Origin: Liquidambar formosana
Lineage: Eukaryota; Streptophyta; Magnoliopsida; Saxifragales; Altingiaceae
Direction of reading: 5' to 3'
Assembly (NCBI GenBank): GCA_039720395.1
Contig: CM077832.1
Coordinates: forward strand, 26,027,763-26,091,762
Length of the DNA stretch: 64,000 nucleotides
Position 1 is the first letter of the stretch, and each line of letters opens with the position of its first letter. Positions 34,381 to 45,400 of the stretch are shown piece by piece. The position numbers and the translations under genes are program-made. Under the pieces are notes generated by a model. That model was not told where the DNA came from. It did not search any database and was given only the letters and a program-made list of their open reading frames with translations.

Positions 34381-36895
34381 TATATATAGTACGGCTGCCA
34401 AAGCGTTGATGAATACCGCTCAAGGGATGCCAATTATCAACCATACAAAAGTTGACTCACCATTACAAATCTTATGCTTCATTAAAGGGTAAACCCGGCC
34501 ATTGATTTTAAGAAGTTTCCTCTAGATCCATGAGCATTCAGAAGGGGGATTAACAGCCTATAAACTTTTGCCTTGAAGGAGATAACATTTAACCCAAGCC
34601 ACCCAAAGAGAGCAGAATTGCATAAAAAGGTTTCAGATATGTTTCATACCTGCAGCAATATTAAATTCCTCAATCCTTCTCAAACCTAAGCCACCTTTTG
34701 TCGTAGGAAGACAAAGCAAGGTCCAGCTAACTTTAGACCGAATAAGCTTTAAGATCACTGCCTGACCATAGAAAAGCCCTAAAAATTTGTTCAATGTTGG
34801 AATAAATAGATTTAGGAAAAATGAATATACTACTCCAGTAGTATTGAATGCCGTAAAGAACTGAGGAGAGTAACTGAAGCCTTCCTACATAAGAGAGTCT
34901 TCTTGTACCCAAGCTATGAACACGATTGTTAATCTTCTCAGTAATGGCATGGCAATCCTTGGCAGTAAGTTTGGTAATGAGAGGAACCCCTAAATATTTC
35001 ATTGGTAAATGCCCTTCTGGAAAACTGATGCTATTCTGGATGACATTTTAACACCAGCATAAAAGACTTGGTTTTTGGAAAAATTTGCTCTAAGACCAAA
35101 TAAGGTATAAAAATCAACAAGAGCAGCAGAAATATCATTGGTAGCTTCAATATTGCTGTGAAAGAAAATGATTAAGTCATCTACAAAACATAGATGGGTT
35201 AACTTCATCTTATCACAACGAGCATGATACTTACGATTGGGAGAACTAGTATGCTTGGCGATCAGCTTCGTGAATATTTCCATCGCCAAAACAAAAAGAT
35301 AAGGGGACATTGGGTCACCTTGGTGAAGCCCTCTTTTACCTTCAAAATAACCCTCAAAAGCTCCATTAATAGAGGCTGAGAATTTTGGGGTGGCAATACA
35401 AACCTTAATCCATTCAATAATCTGGTGAGGAGTATTCATGGCAATGAGAATGTCAATAATAAAATTCAGATTCATTGAATCATAAGCTTTCATTAAATCA
35501 ACCTTGACAGCACATCTAGGAGGACTGGAATTCCGATCGTAATTTTTAAGAATCTCCTAGGTCAAGAGAATATTATCAGAGATGCTTCTTCCTTGAATAA
35601 AGGCTGATTGGTTGGGTCTTATAAAATTAGGAAGACAGCACTTTAAACGATTGGCAATAATCTTGGAAATGCATTTGTAAGTGGTATTGCAACACGATAT
35701 AGGCCTGAAGTCAGTGATCTTAGAAGCATTGGGAACCTTAGGGATTAGAGCCAAATAGGTAGCATTCACTTCACCAAGGAGTTTACCAGAATTGAAGAAG
35801 GAAGAGATAGCCTTAACAAAATCATGCCCAACAATAGACTAAGCTTTCTTGAAAAAAAGAGCAGTAAAGCCATCTGGGCCCAGAGCTTTGTTGTCATTAA
35901 GGGAGAACAAGGTCTCTCTAATTTCCTAATCAGAAATAGGCTTATTAAGAATGGCAAGATGATCTTCACTCCAACTCCAATCAATGAGATCTTGCAATTG
36001 AGTATTCAACCCAAGAGAGTTAGGAGCACAGCCCAGTAGATTATAAAAATAGTGGACAGCTTCATTACTAATGTCAGAATGACTAGTAAGAACATTGTTG
36101 GAGTCATCAATCAACTTAGAAATAGAGTTATGAGAATTTTAGAGTTTGATGGCCCTATGGAAGAAAGCATAATTCTGATCACCAAGCTTTAACCATTGAA
36201 TCCTGGATTTCTACTTGAAAAAAGCTTCCTCAGCCTTAGCCAGAGAGACATAAAGCTGAAAACAGTCTCTCTCAGTGGAGATGTAGCTACTAATGTGGGG
36301 ATTGTGGAGAAGATTTGTCTAGGCCTAGTGCAATTCCTCTTTAGCTGTCAAAACTCTATCCAAAATGAAACCAAACTTATCTTTGTTGAAAGACTTCAAG
36401 ACTTGCTTAAGGGCCTTAAGCTTAGAACAAAGAATAAACATAGGGGTGCCTTCAACATGCATACTCCAGGAAGCTTGAACAGTAGAAAGGAACTTAGGAT
36501 GCTCTACCTAATAATTAAAGAATTGTAAGGGCTTTTTAATACTTTTCTTTGGCTCCAACAGAGAAATAAGCATAGGACTATGGTTTGAAATATCTGGGGG
36601 AAGAAATTCAGTAGCAATAAAGGGGAACACCTCAAGCCATCTATCATTGATTAAAGTTCTGTCAAGTTTGCGAACTATAAACCCATCACCATCTCTTTTG
36701 TTGGACCAAGTGAAAAGAGGCCCAGTGAATTGCATGTCAACCAAATTGGCATCAATAAGAGAACTGTGAAACTCTGAAGAAGCTACAGATGGAATACCTT
36801 AACCCCTAGAAATCTCAGTTGAATATCTAACTGAATTCAAATCTCTCATTAAGACCCATGGGGAAGAGTAAAACATGTTGGCTTTGTCCACAATA

Positions 36896-37123
36896 GGACT
36901 TTTTGTAACAATTGGAGTATTTCTTTTGATATTCTATGTTAGTTGCTTGCCTCGGGCTGTGAGGTTTTGATTCCCGTATTCTCTAAACAAACTAATAATC
37001 CAATTTCTTGGATTATTATTTTGTTTTAAGATGAGGGTTTTTTGTTTTGCCTTGTTGGTTGCTTCATTCTCATTGTAATTCTTTTGTTCGTTTATATACA
37101 TCTCACTTACCCAAAAAAAAAAA
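36896..37123 (+). mobile_element. LINE M: 5'-truncated LINE tail inserted in L
   Basis: Holds the last dozen ORF2 codons (NWSISFDIL then a stop), the box CCTCGGGCTGTGAGG (36950-36964), a hairpin, the tail CTCACTTACCC and poly(A) 37113-37123. It splits the L sequence CCACAATATGC, and at most a 4-nt duplication (AATA) is visible. Confidence 0.85.
36994..37017 (+). other. 3' UTR hairpin of LINE M (10-bp stem, TTTC loop)
   Basis: Perfect arms AATAATCCAA / TTGGATTATT around TTTC. Compared with E1/E2 (AATAAGCTAG / CTAGCTTATT), most of the inner stem pairs differ on both sides while pairing is kept. Confidence 0.7.
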
Positions 37124-37482
37124 TATGCTTCCAAGGAGTAGATCTGTCACTAGAAGAATTAGAGGCATAGACAAAAGTACAAAAGAAGTCCATATTACAA
37201 TTAAGCAAAAATATATAGCTTAGTCAGAAGAACTAACAACTTGAATATCAACAGCTTTAGGGCCCCAACAAACCCATATTCTACCCAAAGTAGAGGCATG
37301 ATAATTATGAATGACTTTCCACTGAGGAGCAATAGTAGTAGAGATGCGAGCAAAATTGGAGAATCTAACTCTGGTTTCCACAAGCCCTAATAGGCTCAGA
37401 CTATACTTCTTAATAAAACTTCTGACTTCCTTATGCTTCAAAGGGTCATTAAGACCACGAATATTCCAACAGAAGAAATTAA

Positions 37483-39423
37483 TCATTTAAATAGATTGGA
37501 AGAGGATACTGCCTTTCCTTTATCTGAGGACAAGTTCACAGACTTAGCTTTACTTGCTTGTTGAGGGGACTGCTTCTTGTTGCTCTTTTTCTTCTTTTTG
37601 TTGTTGCCTTTATTCTTTTCAATCTCATCAACCTTTAGATTCCGATTTTTGAAAATGTTATTTGGAGAACTCTCAGCTTCAGAAAGTGTAGGAATAACCA
37701 CAGGAGAAGCATGAGGTTCATCAGCCAAAGAGGCTTCGAATTCAATTGAAAGCACAGCAAATTGATTGTGATCTACATCTAGGGGAATAATAGCTTAAGA
37801 ATCAGAGCATACCCTCCCATCAGCATTGACAATGATAGGCTCAGAACCAACATTACATAAAGGATCTTCCATCTTCTTATAATCAGCAGAGGCAGAAGGC
37901 TTAATTAGAGGATCAAGAATCTCTGAAACAATACTATCAGGTTCAACAGAAACAGGGACATTCTTAACAGCAGTAGAAACATTAGCTTTAGCGACCCAAA
38001 TTTTCTTCGTAGTTGATGAACAACTAGAAGTAGTATGACCAAAAAGAGCACAAGTTTTACAGATTTGAGGTTTCCATGGGTATTCCACCCATGGCTTAAA
38101 TTAAAGGTAAAAAGAGGTGGGGAATTCAGAATTTACCTCCACTTCCACACACATTCTAGCAAATGTATGGTGAGATCTGGTTTCAATAAGGGATTCCAGA
38201 TATAAGGGATTACCAATCGCATTAGCAACACAGCTCATTCCTTCAGTATTCCAATATTCAAGAGGCACATTATACAATTTTACCCGTATAGGAATTCTAT
38301 TAAGTAGAGGCTTGAAAAGATCCATTTTCAATTTCCAACTTCTCAGAATAAGGGGCTTACCTCCTATAAACTAGGGGCCAGATTCAGGGACCCATTCAAG
38401 AGCCTCAGCATTCAAGAATTTGAACATAAATTGACCACTGTTAATGGTGAGAATCTCAGGCATTTCATGCTTACCCCCACAAATGATCCACAGTGGCTCT
38501 GAGAAAGGTGAAGGAAGGTTTCTTGTCAATAAATTGTCCAACAAGACAACTCTTCCATAGCTCCATACCAACAAGAGCAATTTCAGGAGGAGGCTTAACC
38601 ACCAATTTGCCATCAACACGAGATGGAGCATAGAATTTTAACTCAGATCTGACTCGTTTAGAAGAAGAGAAAAGCGACTTCCAATCAATAACTTTCGAAG
38701 AGCTCTTAGGTGGATGCAGTACCTCAATCTCGAGGACAGGGGAGGACTCTGAGGAATTCCCAATGACACTAGGACTCGAGAGAACAGGAAAATCTGACAG
38801 TAGAGGAGCAGCTGAACTATGATTAACACCCGAAATAGCATGACCCAAGTAGTTGGAGGTAGACGCACCATGGAACTGCTGCGAACTAGAAAGAGGTGCT
38901 CTAGATCTGTTGCTACTCTTGAGGATAGAGATCAGAGCAAAAAAGGTAGAGCTCTTGGACGGTAAAACAGGAAAATCATCTTGCCTGGAGACTCGCCACT
39001 CGCATAATGTCAAGAGAAGTCTGGCATAATGGGTAGCGGATACCAACGAACCTAGAACTGACACCATCCTTAGGGATCGACACAGGAAGGGAAGGACTGA
39101 GCCCTAGAACTCCCAAATCTGACCACGGAGGAAAAGAGCTAGATGGAATCGAGCGGGAAATCTGATCATGATTAAGAGAACGAGAGGAAGTATCTAGATT
39201 GGACAAGGAATCAAAAACAATGTTAGATCCAAGATGAGAATCCAACTCGAGGTTCAGCGAAGAGGAACGTGACATGGTAGGAAAAGGAAGAAGCATGTTC
39301 ATTTATGGAAGGGAAGACAGTAGAGGTAAGGGACTAAATAGAATTAGAAACAAACGCCATAAAAGTAGTAGATCAGGGATCATAAATGTGAATCAAAGGA
39401 CATCGAGAATGAGAAGAAGCCAT
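37483..39423 (-). pseudogene. ORF1 of LINE L, degenerate
   Basis: The probable start is MASSHSRCPL at 39423. Readable blocks: 38976-39302 (GIRYPLCQTSLDIM), 38471-39067 (DWKSLFSSSKR, VGQFIDKKPS), 38371-38631 (MPEILTINSGQFMF, then a TAG where other copies have the Trp of SGPW), 38101-38331 (IPIRVKLYNVPLEYW), 37795-38088 (knuckle CKTCALFGHTTSSC) and 37483-37755 (Lys/Asn-rich end). At least five frame breaks. It ends with TGA overlapping the ORF2 ATG, in a different relative frame from the other copies. Confidence 0.82.
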
Positions 39424-39443
39424 AAAACAGAGAACAGCAAACC

Positions 39444-39463
39444 AGAGTTTCTCTCTCTAAAAA
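39444..39463 (-). promoter_or_regulatory. 5' box of LINE L (diverged)
   Basis: Sense TTTTTAGAGAGAGAAACTCT, differing from the 20-mer of G and H at two positions. Confidence 0.45.
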
Positions 39464-39477
39464 ACCCCATTGCCTCT

Positions 39478-42400
39478 CGTCATAGACTGTTGAAAGCGTT
39501 TTAGGAATTTTTTTATGAGGGTATAGAGCTCCTATGGGTGTCTAGGAAGCATTGTGAAGCTCCTATGAGTCAATGGAGACTCTAATTGAGTTTAGAAAGC
39601 ACCGTGAACTTTTAGGAGTCTCTTGTGATTTTTTGGGAGGATATACAGCTCCTATTGGTGTTTAGGAAGCATTGTGATGCTCCCATGAATGTAAGGCAAT
39701 GCTATTGAGCTTCCATGGGTCGTGGACTCCAGAAAGCCTCTTATGATTTTTTGGAGCTTATAGAGCTCCTATGGGTGTCTAGGAAGTGTTGGGAGGCTCT
39801 CACGAGTCTATAGTCTAATTGAGTGTAGAGAGTGTCAGTGGACTTAAGAAAGCTTCCTAGGATTTTCTCGACCGTATTGAGCTGCTATAGGTGCCTAGGA
39901 GGCGTTGTGGCGTTCCCATGATTCTATAGCGACCGTAATAGAATCTGGAGATCGTCGTGGACTCTAAAAGGCCTTCTAGGGTTTTTTGGGAGTGTATTGA
40001 GCTCCTATGGGTGTTTACATAGTGTTGAGAAGCTCCTACAAGTAAATGGCAACCCTAAATGAGTCTAGAGTGCATCGTGGACTCTTGAAAGCCTCCTAGG
40101 ATTTTTTAGAGCGTATAGAGCTCCTGCGGTTGTCTAGGAAGTGTTGCGGAGCTCCCACGAGTCAATGACGACTATAATTGAGTTTGGAGAGCGCCGTGAA
40201 CTCTCAAGAGTCTCCTGTGATTTTTTTGGAGCATATACAGCTCCTACTGGTGTCTCGGAAGCATTGTGAGACTCCCACGAATCTGTGGCTATGCTATTGA
40301 GACCAGCGAGCGTCATGGACTCTAAAAGCCTGCTTTAATTTTTTGGAGTGTATAGAGCTGCTATGCGTGTCTAGGAAGTGCTGAGAGGCTCCCACGAGTC
40401 TATACTGACTCTAATTAAGTTAAGAGAGAGTCGTGGACTCTAGAAAGCCTCCTAGGATTTTTTGCAGCACATAGGGCTTTTACAGGTTTCTAGGAAGCGT
40501 TGTGAGGCTCCTACGAGTCCGTGGTGACTTTATTTGAGACTAGGGAGGGTCGACTCTAGAAATCCTCTTAGGATTTTTTGGATAGTATTGAGCTCCTTCG
40601 GGTGTCCAGGAAGCATTGTCAGGATACCAAGAGTGAATGGCAACTCTAAATGAGTCTAGAGAGCGTAATGGACTCTTGAAAGCATCATAGGATTTTTTGG
40701 AATGTATAGAGCTCCTACGGGTGTCTAGGAAGCGTTGTCAAGCTCCCACGAGTCAATGAATGCTCTAATTGAGTTTATAGAACGTTGTGGACTCAAAAAA
40801 GCCTTCTAGGATTTTATGGAGCGTATAGAGGTCCAACGGGTGTCTTGGAAGCGTTGCGAGGCTCCCATGGGTCAATGGCAACTCTAAATGAATTTATAGA
40901 GCATCGTGCGCTCTTGAAAGCATCCTAGGAGTTTTTTGAGGCTACAGAGCTCCTACGGGTGTCTAGGAAGCATTGTGGAGCTCCCATGAGTCAATGGAGA
41001 CTCTAATTGAGTTAGAAAGTGTCGTGAACTCTTAGGTGTCTCCTGTGAATTTTTTGGAGCATATACAGCTCGTACTAGTGTTTAGGAAGCATTATGATGC
41101 TCCCACATTTGTAAGGTGAAGCTATTGAGCCTCCACAGGTCATGGATTCTAGAAAGCCTCCTATGATTTTTTTGGAGCTTATAGAGCTCCTATGGGTGTC
41201 TAGGAAGTGTTGGGAAGCTCCCAAAAGTCTATAGTCTAGTTGACTCTGGAGAGTGTCGTGGACTTAAGAAAGCATCCTCGGATTTTTTCAACCGTATTGA
41301 ACTCCTACGGGTGCCTAGGAGGCGTTGTGGCACTCCCACGATTCTATAGCGACTGTAATTGAATTTAGAGATCATCATGGGCTCTAAAAGGCCTTCTAGG
41401 GTTTTTTGGGAGCGTATTGAGCTCCTATGGGTGTCTAGGAAGTGTTGAGAGGCACCCACAAGTAAATGGCGACCCTGAATGAGTCTAGAGCGCATCGTGG
41501 ACTCTCGAAAGCCTCATAGGATTTTTTGGAGCATATAGAGATCCTACGGGTGTCTAGGAAGCGTTGTGGGAGTCCCACAAGTCTATGGCGACCCTATTGA
41601 GTCTAGAGAGCATTGTGGAGCCTCGAAGGCCACCTAGGAATTTTTGGACTATGTAGAGCTCCTGCGAGTGTCCAGAAAGCATTGTGTAGCTTCCTCGAGT
41701 CAATGGTGACTCTAAGTGTGTTTAAAAAGAGTAGTGGACTCTCGTCCTAAGATTTTTTGGAGAGTATAGAGCTCCTACTTGTGTCTAGGAAGCATTGTGA
41801 GGTCCCCACTGAGTCTATAGCGAACCTATTAAGTCTAGAGAACGACGTGGACTCTAGATAGCCTATGTGTATTTTTTGGAGCATATGGAGCTCCTACGGG
41901 TATCTAGGATGCATTGTGAGGCTATCACGACTGTATTGAGTCTATAATTGCGTCTAGAGACTGTCGTGGACTCTAGAATGCCTTCTAGGATTTTTTTCAT
42001 GTGTATAGAGCTCCTATGGGTGTGTAGGAAACGTTATAAGGCTCCCAGGAGTCTATGACGACTCATTGAGTGTAGAGAGCGTCGTGGAGTCTAAAAGAGC
42101 TTCAAGAATTCATTGGAGCGAATAGAGGTCCTACGGGTGTCTTGTAAGAGTTTAGAGACTCCCACGAGTCAATGGCGACTCTAAATGTCTTTTGAGAGAG
42201 TCGTGGAGTCTTAATAGCTTCTTAAGATTTTTTGGAGTGTATAGAGCTCGTACGGGGGGGGGGGGGGGTGTAGGAATCGCTGTGGAGATTCCACGAGTAA
42301 ATTGGCGACTGTATTTTAGTCTAGAGAACGTTGTGGAGTCTTTAAAGTCTCCTCGGATTTTTTTGGAGCGTATAAAGCTCATACTGGTGTCTAGGAAGCA

Positions 42401-45400
42401 TTGTGAGATTCCCACAAATCTACGGCTACCGTACTGAGCCTAGCGAATGTTGTGAACTCTAGAAAGCCTCCTACGATTTTTTTGAGCGTGGAGTTGCTAC
42501 GGGTGTCTATGAAGCGTTACAAGGCTCCTACGAGTCTATAATGACTCTAATCGAGTCAAGAGAGCGTCGTGGGCTCTCGAAAGCATCCTAGGATTTTTTG
42601 GAACTTATAGTGCTCCTACTGGGTGTCATGGAAGCGTTGTGGGAGTCCCATGAGTCTATGGTGACCCTATTGACCTGGAAAGCATCGTGGACTCTCGACC
42701 GTATTGAACTCCTATGGGTGCCTAGGAGGTGTTGTGGCCCCTCCCACGATTCTATGGTGACCGTAATCGAATCTGGAGATCGTCGTGGACTCTAAAAGGC
42801 CTTCTAAGGTTTTTTGTGAGCATATTCTGCTCCTGTGAGTGTCTAGGAAGTGTTGAGAGGCTCCCACGAGTAAATGGCAACCTTGAATGAGTCTACAGTG
42901 CATCGTGGACTCTCAAAAGCCTCCTAAGATTTTTTGGAGTGTATAGAGCTCCTATGGGTGTCTAGGAAGCGTTATTAGAGTCCCATGATTCTATAGCGAC
43001 CGTAATTGAATCTGGAGAGTGTCATGGACTCTAAAAGGCCTTCTAGGGTTTTTTAGGAGCGTATTGAGCTCCTACGAGTGTCAAGGAGGCGTTGTGGGAG
43101 TCCCATGAGTCTATAGGCAACCCTATTGACCTAGAAAGCATTGTGGACTCTCGACTGTATTGAACTCTTACAGGTGCCTAGGAGGCGTTGTGGCACTCCC
43201 ACGATTCTATAGCGACCGTATTTGAATCTGGGGATCGTCTTGGGCTCTAAAAGGCCTTCTAGGGTTTTTTGGAGCATATTGAGCTCCTATGGGTGTCTAG
43301 GAAGTGTTGAGAGGCTCCCACGAGTAAATGGCAACCTTGAATGAGTCTAGAGTGCATCGTGGACTCTCGAAAGCCTCCTAGGATTTTTAGGAGCGTATAG
43401 AGCTCCTACGAGTGTCTAGGAAGCATTGTGGGAGTCCCACGAGTCTATGGCGACCCTATTGACTCTAAAGAGCATTGTGGAGCCCCGAAGGCCACCTAGG
43501 AATTTTTTGACTGTGTAGAGCTCCTACGGGTGTCCAAAAAGCACTGTCGAGCTTCCACGAGTCAACAGCGACTCTAATTGAGTTTAAAAAGAGTCGTGGA
43601 CTCTCAAAACTCTCCTAAGATTTTTTGGAGAGTAGTAGAGCTCCTACTTGTGTCTAGGAAGCATTGTGAGGTTCCCACGAGTCTATAGCGACCCTATTGA
43701 GTCTAGAGAGCGTCGTGGACTCTAGAAAGTCTACTTGTATTTTTTGGAGCGTATAGAGCTCCTACGGGTATCTAGGACGCATTGTGAGGCTATTACAATT
43801 GTACTGAGTCTATAATTGCGTCTAGAGACTGTCGTGGACTCTAGAATGCCTTCTAGGATTTTATTTCATGCGTATAGAGCTCCTACGAGTGTGTAGGAAA
43901 CATTATGAGGCTCCCAGGAGTGTATGACGACCCCAATTGAGTGTAGAGAGTGTCGTGGAGTCTAAAAAGCCTTCTAGAATTCTTTGGAGCGAATAGAGGT
44001 CCTACAGGTGTCTTGTAAGCATTAGGAGACTCCCATGAGTCAATGGCGACTCTAAATGTCTTTTGAGAGAGTCGTGGAGTCTGGAAAGATTCCTAAGATT
44101 TTTTGGAGTGTATAAAGCTCGTATGGGGGGTCTAGGAATTGTTGTGGAGATCCCACGAGTTAATGGCGACTGTAATTTAGTCTAGAGAACGTCGTGGAGT
44201 CTCGAAAGTCTCTTCGGATTTTTTGGAGTGTATAGAGCCCATATTGGTGTTTAGGAAGCGTTGTGAGATTCCCACGAATGTGCAGCTACCGTACTGAGTC
44301 TATTGAATGTCATGAACTCTAAAAAGCCTCCTGTGATTTTTTGGAGCATATAGAGTTGCCACGGGTGTCTAGGAAGCGTTACGACGCTCCTATGAGTCTA
44401 TGACGACTCTAATCGAGTCAAGAGAGCGTCATGGGCTCTCGAAAGCAACCTAGGATTTTTTAGGAGCTTCATCAAGGACTCTCGAAGGCCTCCAAGGAAT
44501 TTTTGGATCGTATAGAGCTCCTACGGGTGACCAGAAAGCATTGTGGAGCTCCCACAAGTCAATGGTGACTCTAAATTAGTTTTTAGAGAGACGTGGACTC
44601 TCAAAAGTCTTTTAGGATTTTTTGGAGGCTATAGAGCTCCTACCTGTGTCTAAGAAGCATTGTGACTCTCCCACGAGTCTATGGAGACCCTATTGAGTTT
44701 AGGAGAGCATCATAGATTGTAGAAATCCTACTTGTATTTTTGGGAGCGTATAGAGCTCCCACGAGGTGTCTTGGAAGCAGTTGTGGAGCTTCCACGAGTT
44801 AATGGCGACTGTAATTGGGTTTGGAGAGTGTCATGAACTCGCAAGAGCCTCCTCTGATTTTTTTGGAGCATATACAGCTCCTATTGGCATCTTGGAAGCA
44901 TTGTGAGACTCTCACAAATCTGTGGCTATGCTATTGAGTCCAGTGAGCGTTGTAGGACTCTAAAAACCTCTTTTTATTTTTTGGAGTGTATAGAGCTACT
45001 ATGGGTGTCTAGGAAGTGTTGAGAGGCTCCCGCGAGTCTATAGTAACTCTAATTGAGTCAGGAGAGCGTCGTGGACCTTAGAAAGCCTCTTAGGATTTTT
45101 TGGAGCACATAGAGCTCTTACGGGTTTCTAAGAAGCATTGCGAGGCTCCCACGAGTCCGTGGCGACTTTATTTGAGACAAGAGAGGGTCGACTCTAGAAA
45201 GCCTCTTAGGATTTTTTGGATAGTATTGAGCTCGTTTGGGTGTCCAAGAAGAATTGTCGAGCTGCCACGAGTGAATGACAGCTCTAATTGAGTTTATAGA
45301 ACGTCGTAGACTCAAAAAAGCCTTCTAGGATTTTATGGAGTGTATAGAGGTCCTACGGGTGTCTTGGAAGCATTGCGAGGCTCCCAAGGGTCAATGGCAA

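Larger units (their letters stand above)
34381..37486 (-). pseudogene. ORF2 of LINE L, 3'-truncated and degenerate
   Basis: Starts MINFFCWNIRGLND at 37486, overlapping the ORF1 TGA (ATGA, 37483-37486). Endonuclease pieces are at 37220-37486 and 36508-36744 (LDRTLINDRW, SNHSP). The RT pieces at 34999-35984 carry FRPISCC, LRANFSK and CFVDDLIIF (Val in the FADD position). LKYLGVPL-like sequence is at about 35000. A TAG replaces Gln at 35557-35559 (LLT*EIL). The frame ends in the region that reads FNSRIMYDAAL in E2, and the zf-RVT is absent. M interrupts the endonuclease at 36896-37123. Confidence 0.85.
34381..39477 (-). mobile_element. LINE L: L1-type LINE lacking its 3' end
   Basis: Minus-strand LINE with a recognisable 5' end (5' box at 39444-39463) that stops inside ORF2 at 34381. 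The last C-terminal region, 3' UTR and poly(A) are missing, and the break reads TATATATA. Similar satellite sequence abuts both ends (CGTCGTGGACTCTT on the left, CGTCATAGACTGTTG on the right), which looks like a diverged target duplication. LINEs usually lose 5' sequence, so a missing 3' end is unusual. Carries fragment M. Confidence 0.82.
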
